Below, piece after piece: positions 35,846 to 45,250 of a stretch of DNA of 64,000 bases. The notes under the pieces were generated by a model. The model was given only the letters and a program-made list of their open reading frames with translations, did not search any database and was not told the DNA's origin. The first letter of the stretch is position 1, and every line of letters begins with the position of its first letter. Location of the stretch: positions 6,085,501-6,149,500 of the forward strand of contig NC_070558.1 in assembly GCF_026914185.1 (NCBI RefSeq), read 5' to 3'. A program made the position numbers and the translations under genes. The DNA is from Puccinia triticina. Its lineage: Eukaryota; Basidiomycota; Pucciniomycetes; Pucciniales; Pucciniaceae.

Positions 35846-36888
35846 AGCTGCTACATTTGGGGATTTTGTGGTCATTCAAGGTACACAATTCATCTTTGAG
35901 GGCATTTAGTCATTTTGGTACCAATATCATTGAAGAATTCCCACGCTGCGCTGAGATATAGTGGCAGAAACAACAAGAAACTACCAAATTGGTGATATTT
36001 GGCAACTGATCACATTGTGGCTGCTACATATGGGGGTTTTGTGGTCATTCCAGGTACTCAATGAATCTTTGAGGGAATTTGATCATTTTGATACCAATAT
36101 TATGGAAGAAATCCCACGCTGCCCTGAGATATAGTGGCAGAAACAGCAGAAACTACCAAATTAGTGATATTTTGCAACTGATCACATCCTAGCTGCTACA
36201 TTTGAGGGTATTGTGGTCATTCAAGGTCCACAATTAATCTTCAGGGAAATTTGATCATTTTGGTAGCAATATCATGGAAGAACTCCCACGCTGTGCTGAG
36301 ATATAGTGGCAGAAACACCAAGAAACTACCAAATTAGTAATATTTGGCAACTGATCACATTGTGGCTGCTACATTTGGGGGTTTTGTGTTCATTCAAGGT
36401 ACACAATGAATATACAGGGGCATGTGATTATTTTGGTACCAATATCCTGGAAGAACTCCCACGCTGTGCTGAGATATAGTGGCAGAAACACCAAGAAACT
36501 ACCAAATTAGTGATATTTGGTAACTGATCACATTGTGGCTGCTACATTTGGGGGTTTTGTGGTCATCAAAGGTACTCAATGAATGTTTGAGGGCATGTGA
36601 TTATTTTGGTACCAATATCATGGAAGAACTCCCAGGCTGCTTTGAGATATAGTGGCAGAAACACCAAGAAACCACCAAATTAGTGATATTTGGCAACTGA
36701 TCAGGTTGCAGGGCTACATTAGGGAGTTTCATGGTAATTTAAGGTACGCAATGAATCCTTGGGGACTATTGATTATTTTGAAACCAATATCATCGAAGAA
36801 CTGCCAGGTTGTGTTGAGATATAGTGGCAGAAACACCAAGAAACTACCAAATTAGTGATATTTGGCAACTGATCAGATTGCAGCTGCT

Positions 36889-37533
36889 GCATAATGGATG
36901 TGACCCCAAAAACATTATTTCTGGGTTTTATATTCAGAAAAATTGTCCAACAAAATTTTATGTGGAAATATTCCTCATTAATCTGTGGTTGATAACAAAA
37001 GTAGATAAAAAAAAGAACCTGACAAAAATATGCTAACCCATGGTAAACTAATTTCAAAAAGGCCTCCTATGCATGTAGCACTTCAAGTATGATATGCAAT
37101 ATCTTGAGCAAGTTCAACCAACCAAATTAAAAATGTGTGCAGGATGGTATCATGAGAGAGGTCAGGGTCCAATGTTTTTCCTTTTTTGAAAAAAAAGTCA
37201 ATTTGCAGACTTCTGATAACAGATCAATTGTTGAAGTAAAAAAAAAAGAAAAAAAAATTGAGACCCCTCAGCCACCCTGGATTAATCCTAAAACTTGCAA
37301 TGTTATTTTTTCAGGAAGAATTGAATGGTGTATGTAGAAATTTATGAATGTTATCAGGCAAAAAAAAAAATTCCTGTGGCTTGAAGCTAACACAAGGGGA
37401 AGGAGAGAGATTATAGAATGGTATTAAGGAGACATGGAAAACAGACAAAGGTATCAAGAAGAATAATAAAAAAAAATTGATCAATATAAATTGATCAATA
37501 TACAACATCGCAAATTCATCCATCTTGGTAGTG
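36889..37533 (-). repeat. Right inverted arm of the CACTA-type element
   Basis: Reverse complement of the left arm, ending ...CATCTTGGTAGTG at 37,533 and followed by the CCT target duplication. It starts where the last inverted monomer meets the ATAATGGATGTGACCCC block, mirrored at about 25,840 on the left. Confidence 0.85.
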
Positions 37534-38076
37534 CCTCATAGCGTTTCCAACAAAGCCGCCACCACCTCTTCATCATTGGGTCCTGATATTGAGACTGCAT
37601 CAGGACCAGCGCCCGTTTCCGAACATCAATCCATTCCAACAGCCCCAGCGCCTCAATCCGTTCAAACAGCCCCAGCGCCCGCATCTATTCAAGCGCCCAT
37701 ATCCGCACCTCAATCCATTCAAACATCACAAGCACCCCCTGTACTATCTGCGCCGCCGCCACCACCACCACCAAAGCAACTCAGACTTAGCCAAAGCCAA
37801 CACGCACCCACGCAGGCACTTATTCCTAGGCCAGGTTGTACTCAAAGCCAACCTGTATCAGACCAAGTGCTACAGCCACCCTCAAACAGCCCATCACTCA
37901 AGCCACCCGTCCCCAATCATCAGCCACCCTCAAACAGCCGATCACTCACGCCGTCCTCTGCCAACACTCAATCCTCCAACAGCTTCCCTACATTCAAAGT
38001 CAAGCCACCTACCTCTACTGTAGCCAGCCCACCTGCGGCCAATCCTCCTGTTCCCAATACATCTGAATCCATGTAA
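37534..38076 (+). pseudogene. 3' part of the transposon-split Pro/Ser-rich gene
   Basis: No start codon is present. The open frame begins in the transposon arm and is coding-like from CCT (37,534) to a TAA at 38,076. It is Pro/Ser/Gln-rich with APAPQS/APxSIQ repeats and a PPPPPPP run, in keeping with the low-complexity style of the 21.9-25.2-kb gene. Codon phase matches: CCT at 25,164 and CCT at 37,534 are both complete codons, so deleting one CCT plus the element gives a continuous frame of about 180 more codons. Confidence 0.7.
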
Positions 38077-38216
38077 TTAGTTTTTTTCTTCTTTTTGTAA
38101 ATAATTTTGTTGATTCCCATTGCTTAAGATGTAGAAAAGAAAGACAGATTGATTATAATAATGTAGAAAAAAAATACAGATGATAATGATAAAAGTACAA
38201 AAAAGAAAGACATGGA

Positions 38217-38344
38217 TGCTGAGCTGCCCCCCCCCCCCCCACCAAAAAAAATATGAAAAAAGGTGAGAAAAAGGTGAAAAAAAAAATGAAAACCCAAAAA
38301 CCCCCCAAATTCCCCCCCAGGTGGAGTTGGAAAATGTTTGCAGT
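38217..38344 (-). repeat. Right copy of the inverted repeat pair (candidate terminal repeat)
   Basis: Reverse complement of 10,280-10,422 with the same block order: GCTGAGC, C run, A run, two GGTGA blocks, AACCCAAAAACCCCCC, CCCAGGTGGAGTTGG, AAAATGTTTGCAGT. It ends exactly where a perfect palindrome starts (38,345). No matching target duplication could be found beside the two copies. Confidence 0.5.
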
Positions 38345-38376
38345 AGATTTGTGAGTGAGATCTCACTCACAAATCT
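38345..38376. repeat. Perfect 32-bp palindrome
   Basis: AGATTTGTGAGTGAGA is followed immediately by its exact reverse complement with no spacer. It directly abuts the right copy of the inverted repeat, which hints at a junction or footprint. Confidence 0.9.
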
Positions 38377-38496
38377 CCTGCCCCAACCCAGTAAGTCTGA
38401 TTCTCGCTAGGCGTACGGCCGTGTAAAAAACAACCGCTAGGCATACGGCCCTGCATAAACCACCTAAGCCTGACGCACTCCCATTTCCATGTAGAA

Positions 38497-38850
38497 ATGG
38501 TCTTTGTGAAATATCAGCGCAACTTCAAGATCATTGTGATCAAGATGAGCCTGCGAGGCCTCTCCCTGGCCGAAATCAACCAAGCACTGGACGTAAAAGT
38601 GTCACCGGATTCCTTCCTACACTGGAGGACAATGTACCGCCAAACCCGGGATGTTGTCAGAGATTCAGCCCTGTACAGCGACTGTGGCCACCCATTGGCC
38701 TTTACCCGTGAGGAGTCGGAGTTTGTTCTTGCGGCGCTAGAAACCAAGCCAACTCTGTACGTGGATGAGATACAGAACCACATACAAGCAATGACTGGGA
38801 CCAGAAATCCAAGCCGAGTTGAAATTGTGGTGTGGAACTTCTCTAAGGTG
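38497..38850 (+). pseudogene. N-terminal HTH part of a Tc1/mariner/IS630-like transposase
   Basis: The frame starts MVFVKYQRNFKIIVIKMSLRG and has a helix-turn-helix style block (LSLAEINQALDVKVSPDSFLHWRTMY). This is followed by FTREESEFVLAALETKPTLYVDEIQNHI, the order seen between the HTH and the DDE domain of fungal IS630/Tc1-like transposases. A GTGAG at about 38,849 could be a splice donor. No DDE domain follows, so it is a fragment. A TTCCATGTAG acceptor-like sequence lies just upstream of the ATG. Confidence 0.65.
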
Positions 38851-39789
38851 AGAATTGAGCTTGGAAGGGAAATGGATAGCAATACTAGAACTAATGTAAG
38901 CTATGCCAGGGTGCTGATGAGGCTGCCTTCCTGACTAATGCTGAGGGGATGAGAGTAACACTAAGAAAAAGAAAGAAAAGGTGTGGCTGATTTCTACTTG
39001 ATCTCAGGAGCTAGTACTATGAGCTGACTACTGAGGATGAGAGGGTTGGAGCAGTGATGAGAGAGGGGAATGCAATGGCAAAGGTTCAATAGCAATGCAG
39101 GAGCAACAGCAATGATATCAATGAGTAATGGGTGATGAGTAATTTCTACTATAATTTCTATATCTAGAATTCTGCATAAGGTACAAGTGAGGGGGGAAGG
39201 ACAGTTCTTATATGAAGGAAGGATGAGCACAGACAATGAGGAGTCCTGGCAATGGGAATGAAGGTTGTATAAATGGGGAAAGGTTCTGGCTATGGGAATA
39301 AAAGATTTTACAAATGGGGAAATTGATGTGAACATAGTAACAACTTGGAATGATGAGCACTACTGAAAGAGGTAAGCACAGATCCAATGATGTAATGTGT
39401 ACAATAGGCATAGTACATAATGAACAATGTATGTAAAGGATTTAGTATGTAAGAATATATCTGTGAAAAGAATGTAATGTAATGATGCAAGTAAGTTACT
39501 AATGAAATGAGTATGGTAACTAATGGAGACTGTAGGTTTTCTGTAAGTCTTATATCCTCTATAACTATTGAACCATTGAAGATAAAGGGGTACTATGTGT
39601 GAGTGACTATAGGTAAAATGAGGCGCAGAATCTGAATATGCAATAAGAATGAGATATTTTTGAAGGGTTATGGGGGAATGGGCAATGTAATGATGCATAT
39701 ATGTCAAAGAAGATAATAAAATACTACTTATGGTTTGGAATGGAGCACCACATCCTCCCCCAGCTTATTGTCTATCCCAGGCAATGTAC

Positions 39790-40065
39790 CAAAGAAAAGG
39801 GTGATCCAGAAAGAGTTGAAGAATGTTGAGTCCAAGAGTTCAAAGTCCAAAGTCCAGTGTTCTTCCTCCAAAAGGTGAAATCCAAAGTCCTGAGTAGCAG
39901 TCCAAATCCAAAGTTTAGTGTCCAAAGCCAATAGAATCCAAGTATAAGCCAATTCCAGTGTTTCTGAGTCCAAAGTATCCAAGTCCAATCCAAATCCAAT
40001 AGTCCTATGTATCCAGAGTATCCATAGTCCAGCTTCGAATCCAAAGAGTCAAGTATCCAAAAGAA
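39790..40065. repeat. Degenerate TCCAAAGTCCA-type minisatellite
   Basis: Variants of TCCAAAGTCCA/TCCAAATCC recur every 10-20 bp (for example at 39,848, 39,901, 39,971 and 40,037). On the minus strand this gives Leu/Asp/Trp-rich translations that are not genes. Confidence 0.6.
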
Positions 40066-40639
40066 GGTCCAATTATCAATGAGGGGTGAATGTTTCAGAA
40101 TATCTAACTCTGCTGAAAGCAATATCCTTGAGACAGACACATATTAGACTAAATTCCACCCTGAAGAATACAATAATTTTCCTGCCTAACTGAGGCCAAG
40201 GAAGAATGCAATGATGATGATGTTTGATGGGGTTGATAATTGTGATTTCTGAAGTTTGTGGATGATTTGGGGTTGAATAGCTGAATTTCTGAGGGTCTGA
40301 ATATATAATGTAGAGTTCTGTGAAGAGAATTTGAAGTCCAGAGAGGTTGATAGGCTGTCCAAAGAGTGTTATTGTTCCAATTGGGTGGTTTCTGAAAGGG
40401 TCCCAGCAGTAACTAGAAGTTCAGCTATACTTTTCACAGACCTGGATAAATCTAAAGGGATGAAGGAATTATCTGAGAGCCATATGCCAGTATTGCTAGT
40501 TTGCCTAATAGTCCTTTCTGCTTATCATAAGTGACTATATGGCACCTGAAGATGGTGTGACCTTTCTGGAAGCAATATAAACATTTATAATTCTTTGTTT
40601 GAGGAATGTTTGAGGAGTTCTGATTTTCAGGAATGGGGT

Positions 40640-40905
40640 CAAGAGGGAAACTTCCCATGATGGATGGAGTATGATGATGGGGAAATGAATGATTGATGAT
40701 GCAGGAATGAATGGTTGATGATGGTTGAATGAGTGATGGATAATTAGGAGGGATCAATGATTGATGATTGGAGGAATCAATGATTGATGATCAGGAGGAA
40801 TGAATGATTGATGATTGGGAAAAAAAATTATTGATTGATGATGCAGCAATCCATGAACAAGAATTCCATGATGGAGGGGGAAAAATGAATGATTGATGAT
40901 CCTTG
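40640..40905. repeat. GAATGATTGATGATG minisatellite
   Basis: GAATGAATGATTGATGATG-type units recur imperfectly about ten times, for example at 40,684, 40,709, 40,771, 40,801 and 40,884. No coding potential. Confidence 0.7.
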
Positions 40906-42000
40906 ATTTCATTGATTTTGATTCCATGACTCATTTGTTTCCCCATATTCACAATGAGAGGCCTTAATTTTGTCTAGATGGGGAATGGAACATGTTTCCA
41001 TGCGCGCTTGCTGTCAAAAGAGGGGTTCTGTTGTCTGAGCGGGGGCTCTTCAAGCAGTAGGCGCACGTGCAGAACGCCAGAAAATAAAGGTAGGAAATGG
41101 ACAACCTGTATCTTTGGAATGGCTTGATGAAAATTCTTGAAACCAAGTTCATTTGAAAGGGCCAATTCCAGGGATTAAAATGATTTATGCTGTTTATTTT
41201 TAAGACTTGAAGATCAATTGTGTAGGGCGAGTTAAAGATTCAGGCGAGATCCGCGGGCGCGCATAGTAGTAACACCGCGTATATTGACAGGCAAAATATT
41301 TTGCTTATAACTCATCTTTCATTTGATAGAATATTCCAAATCAGGATTCATTTGAAAGCCAAGAGGGAGAAGATAACTTAAGAATTGATTTATATTGGGA
41401 AACAACTCGGCCAATAGGTTGCGGTGAAAGCTGAAAGGAGACTGTAAATGAGACCGCGTAGATGCTAGGGAAGCTTTGAGGGGTTATATCTTCAAAACCG
41501 CTCAACAAAATCGGCTAAAAGCAAGATCAAATGAAAGAACTGATCAAGGAGATGAATTATGATGAGAGTAGTATCAAAATTGAAGCTGGCCAATAGGGTG
41601 TTTTGAGTGATCAAATTTGCATTACGATTTTCCGCGGTTTCCGCCACAGAGGAGTTGAAATCAAATGAATACATAATTAGGAAATAATCCCAAGGTACTG
41701 CCAGAGAGCTCTCCAGATGGAGTCCTGAGGCTGGCCAATTGACTGAAAGTGTTTCAAATGAAATGGTTGAAGTATAAAAAATCAAAGGAGATCCAAGAAA
41801 TGAATTAAACTGGGTTGAACACCAGAGTCAAAATTAAAGATATGAAAGAAAATCTGCGCTAGCTGCTTCCAAGGAGTGAAGGCGTCCATAATGACGTCAT
41901 AATATAAAAGAAATGATATCTAAAAGGCCCTCAGGTCATTGTGCAACAGAAAATTCTGTTATCCCTCACCATCCATAATGATTTCCTCCAGTGTTACATC

Positions 42001-42884
42001 TGTCAAGATTTCCCCACCACAGAAGAAACAGCCAAGGGCTGCCGCAGGGCAAATACTAGATTTGAGGAGAAATGAAGTAAGCCTCAGAAGTTTCAGCCAT
42101 GAAACCAAAGATATGAGACTCATATTTAGCCTCCTCCGTCTTCGTTTCACAGACGAAACCAGCCACAAGACGCCTAGGGAACGGGCCCAAGCCACGCAAA
42201 ACCAGGGAAACGCCAGAAGACCAAGCGGGAGCAGAACAGCGAGCAAGGGCAAATTGTGAGTATATAAGAAGCTTGAAATAGCACCTGAGATAGGAAACCC
42301 AGGCTAACCAGTCTATCCATCTCACAAATAACTCCTCTTAGATCCATAGCAGCAAGAATCTCATTGCGCTTGTTAGCCACCAGATTAAGCCCTAATACAA
42401 TTAGGTAAGTGGTCCAAAGTTCCAAAGAAAGACAAAGACAAGATAGATTGTAGTCTGACAAGCAACACTGTCACAGGCACCGATCAGACAACTTGTCGCA
42501 GAAGGAAATTTAAGTTGTTGAAAGAGACAAGCCATTCTCAACAACAGCAGAGGTACAGGAGAATCTGTGTCTCGTGATAAAACCACAAGAAAAAAAAAAC
42601 AGTAAACTAACTATACTGTTCAGCAGATAACTTTATCCCCATCTGCCCTTTTTTCCTTCGATCCACCTTCTATCTTCACACTCTCCACGCCTTTGTTCAT
42701 ACACAACAGCTCTAGCATCACCAGCTGTGATTTGCTCAACTCAGCCAGACCAAGTGCAGCAGACAATCAACCTGCTCTTAGGTACAATTCTCTTTCATTC
42801 ATTCATTTTCAATTGCCTTTGTTGTACATAAATCAAGTAAGACCCTGATTAGAAATAAATCTCTTAGTTGCTTGAAAATTCACA
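42001..42884 (+). repeat. 5' LTR of the 15.1-kb copia element
   Basis: It begins TGTCAAGATTTCCCC and ends GAAAATTCACA. A TATA-like TATATAAG (42,261-42,268) lies about 260 bp in. It matches the 3' LTR block for block (CAGCCAAG, GAGGAGAAA, GGTACAGGAGAATCTGTG, CATTCATTTTCA), with many point differences, which indicates an old insertion. Confidence 0.9.
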
Positions 42885-42992
42885 GATTTACAGTCTTGAC
42901 GTTGTGAGACTCAAAAGTGTTCCTGAGAACCTTTTGCTGAATGGAGAAGGGGATGATGGAGGTGCAAACTCTGCCCTTCTATACTATCAGGT

Positions 42993-43024
<32 letters not shown>

Positions 43025-43341
43025 TTAATGAAGTGATAGGGTTGGTTGGTTCAAGATGAGCTTGTTGATGACACTGAATAAATCTAAGTATATTAAATCC
43101 ACACTTTTGTGGAAATTTGGTTCATGGGTTCACCCTCCCCTTTTCTCAAAAGGCACTGAAAAAGTGCCCATAACTCAAAGTTGCTTCCAACTTCAAAGTT
43201 CCCCCATTTCTATTTTCAGGCAGAAGTATGTTTGACTTTGCTGCCGTGAAAATTTTATTTTAAGTCCCCGAACATAAATGCACTTGGACTGGTCCCGCAA
43301 TTCATGAAACACAAATGAAAAGGGACCGGATTTAACCCCCT
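42885..43341. other. Copia leader start, no gene seen
   Basis: Directly after the 5' LTR, where a primer-binding site is expected, the sequence reads GATTTACAGTCTTGACG. I could not match it to a tRNA 3' end with confidence. The remainder is unremarkable non-coding DNA. Confidence 0.4.
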
Positions 43342-43690
43342 CGCCTGTTGCAATTGCAAGGGGTTAGAGGGGGGCAAATAGGATGCCACAAGGCAAAAAA
43401 ATGAACAAATTAATTCTCAGCCTGCGCAATTGCAGCAGGGGAGGGTTTAAATGTGACTTTTTTTTCTGAGGATTGTCCGCTCAACCTGTGCAAACGTCGC
43501 AGGGGAGCCCAAAAAAACTTAAACCACTCGGGCCCAATGCAAGTGCAATGGGCGGAGGGGGGTTACTCAGCCTGCGCAACTGCAACAGGGGAGTGAAAAG
43601 AAAGAACCCCTCAAGTCCTTGCAAGTGCACGGGTGGAGGAGAAAAAGGACGGATCCAACCCAACCTCCGCAACTGCAAGAGGGGAATTTG
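43342..43690. repeat. Seven spaced hairpins with a TGCAANTGCA-like core
   Basis: Short imperfect palindromes such as CCTGCGCAATTGCAGCAGGGG recur at about 43,343, 43,421, 43,473, 43,535, 43,568, 43,614 and 43,662. Each has a CC-rich left arm, a core related to GCAANTGC, and a GGGG right arm. Spacing is 33-78 bp. Confidence 0.65.
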
Positions 43691-44097
43691 ATCTGTGAAG
43701 GACACACAACAACCAAGGAAGCGCTCTATTTATATTCGTACCGCCTCCCCCCCTCAACAAGTATTCAATTTGCTTCCCCCCTGAAACTTAGTACGATCAC
43801 CGCTTTCGTCACGGTAACAACACATCAGACAAGTTGAGCCCACCTCAATCTTCCAAGACTCACCAGATTCAACTGATTTTCTACATACCCTCGCCGCTTT
43901 CATCACCGTGGTCCCCAAAAAAAACCCTCCCACCCCATCAAGCGAGTGTTGCGACCCTTTCAACTGACATGTATGTATGACTTCATCTTTTCCGCCTTAT
44001 GTATTTGTTTTTTTCCTGCCCTGCAACCGGCCGCCAACAACTCCTCCGGGTCATGGGTCCCAATGGGAACAATGTCCAGCCCCAGGCGGTCTCCCAA

Positions 44098-44590
44098 CTT
44101 GGCCCGCTTCCGTCCGGATGGGAGATGCAACTGACGTCCACTGCCCGGGTCTACTTTGTGGACCACAACACCACGACCCCCGTCTGCCAAGCTCCCTCGA
44201 CCAGAACGTGCCCCAGTACAAGCGCGACTTCCGCAGGAAACTGATCTACTTCAGATCTCAACCCGCCTTGAGACCCAATTCCGGCTTATGCCATGTCAAG
44301 ATCAGGCGAAGTCACATCTTCGAGGACAGTTATGCTGAGATCATGCGCCAACAAGCAAACGACCTCAAAAAACGTCTCATGATCAAGTTTGATGGCAAGG
44401 ATGGGCTCAACTACGGCGGTGTGTTTTGGTATGTTGAACCGTTCTCTCCTCCTGCCCCCTTGACCAGGATATTCTGACGTTTGTCACTCTCTCCTACGCC
44501 AGAGAGTTTTTCTTCTTGTTGTCACATGAGATGTTCAACCCGTTCTACTGTCTCTTCAAGTACTTGGCCGGTCTTAAGCTGCAGCAGTAG
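44098..44590 (+). pseudogene. Captured RSP5/NEDD4-type HECT ubiquitin ligase fragment
   Basis: A WW domain start ([10 protein letters not shown]...VYFVDHN) is broken where the second Trp should be, apparently by a small deletion that shifts the frame. The next frame gives [19 protein letters not shown], then the HECT N-lobe ([23 protein letters not shown]). An intron of about 70 nt (donor GTATGT at about 44,430, acceptor CGCCAG ending 44,502) leads to [18 protein letters not shown], and a stop follows at 44,590. These are the linker and HECT start of an Rsp5-like E3 ligase that ubiquitinates membrane cargo. The intron shows capture of genomic DNA, not of a spliced transcript. Confidence 0.8.
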
Positions 44591-44668
44591 GTTTCCCCCC
44601 GATGATCAGATACATAAATGCTTGGCGTTGGATGGCTGGATGATGTTGATGCGCTTGGCTGATGGAGG

Positions 44669-45250
44669 CTGACCGAGGCGGACTGCACCCGATTGCTCGA
44701 GCTGTTGCCCGCGCCCAACTGCAAGGCACTCTTCAGACGAGGGACCGCCAGGAGACTGCAGCGCAAGTGGGCCGACGCCCTCCAAGGTGTGTGTCCTGCT
44801 TATCCCTGTCCTCCATCACGAGCCTGTTATCTTACACATGTGTTGCTCATCAGCCCGCCTGCCAATTGGCATCTCTCTTTCCTTTTTCTAGATCTGCAGG
44901 CCGCCCTTGCCTTGGAACCGAACAACGCTAGCATCTGTGCCAAGTTCGAAGCGGTCAAGGCGCACCTCCAGGTTTGGCATTTTTAGCCAATCGGAAGGAC
45001 ATGATTACCCAATCCTCACGCAAAATGTTTGACCAGAAAGAACCAGCGACGGTAGAACCACCAGCGTCGTCATCGAAGGCATTGTCGTTGACTTCTGTCG
45101 CCAGCTTGGATTCCAAAGCCTCCAAGGCCCTCGTCATCCCCAAGTGCGGCGCCAGAGGGCCCGTCCTTGAGCACCCTGCTACAAAAACCCTTGACAACAC
45201 GCTTCACCTCCTCGGACCCTTTCCGTGGTTTCCTCTGGCCCGATAGTCCC
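44669..45250 (+). pseudogene. Captured TPR-protein gene fragment
   Basis: Exon 44,669-44,786 (LELLPAPNCKALFRRGTARR) joins through a 105-nt intron (GTGTGT...TTCTAG) to exon 44,892-44,971 (DLQAALALEPNNASICAKFE). Together they form one and a half TPR motifs of the type in Hsp90 co-chaperone-like proteins. A further stretch (FLANRKDMITQSSRKMF) and a Ser/Lys-rich tail extend to about 45,250 with frame changes. TPR repeats bind partner peptides. The parent gene is not identified. Confidence 0.65.

Larger units (their letters stand above)
25852..36888 (+). repeat. 172-bp satellite array, about 58 copies
   Basis: Successive copies of the block TAGTTTCTTGGTGTTTCTGCCACTATATCTCAG are 171-173 bp apart (for example 25,891, 26,062, 26,235, 26,408). 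Each monomer carries GGGAGTTCTTCCATGATATTGGTACC, CCACAAAACCCCCAAATGTAGCAGC, and the imperfect hairpin CCAAATATCACTAATTTGG. Some copies lack 11 bp after the hairpin (for example near 26,580, 27,088 and 29,658). Most copies run in one direction; those right of about 35,818 are inverted. No protein is encoded; open frames are translations of the monomer. Confidence 0.9.
25167..37533. mobile_element. 12.4-kb non-autonomous CACTA-type element filled with satellite DNA
   Basis: The left end starts CACTACCAAGATGG and the right end is its reverse complement, CCATCTTGGTAGTG. The inverted arms match closely for about 650-690 bp. CCT at 25,164-25,166 and at 37,534-37,536 is the 3-bp target duplication typical of CACTA/En-Spm (CMC) elements. 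No transposase frame lies inside; the interior is a 172-bp satellite array. Removing the element and one CCT joins the flanking reading frame exactly. A Tnp2-like transposase at 10.6-13.7 kb is a possible source of mobility in trans, but its own ends are not known. Confidence 0.8.
38851..41995. other. Non-coding AT-rich DNA with minisatellites
   Basis: No gene is supported over 3 kb. Two simple-repeat patches are described separately. Around 41,230-41,480 there are isolated GC-rich islands (GCGGGCGCGC, ACCGCGTA) in AT-rich DNA. The final bases before 42,001 (ACATC) are the left target duplication of the copia insertion. Confidence 0.5.

Noticed and set aside
25668..36855. Many 60-98-aa open frames with MAETPRNYQISD-like or CHYISAQ-like translations
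   Set aside because: They are translations of the satellite monomer on both strands, with no start context or independent signal.
25852..36888. Regular repeats reminiscent of a CRISPR array
   Set aside because: Monomers are 172 bp and contiguous with no unique spacers, the genome is eukaryotic and no cas genes exist; it is a satellite.
25852..36888. Calling the array a centromere
   Set aside because: It lies within a defined transposable element with target duplications; monomer length alone does not show centromere function.
39300..39710. Minus-strand hydrophobic frames at 39.3-39.7 kb as membrane proteins
   Set aside because: AT-rich non-coding DNA gives Tyr/Ile/Leu-rich frames overlapping in several phases with no start context or homology.
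42001..42590. Minus-strand open frames inside both copia LTRs (for example 42,056-42,325)
   Set aside because: The same frames occur in both LTRs with differing reading and no domain; they are antisense shadows of the LTR.
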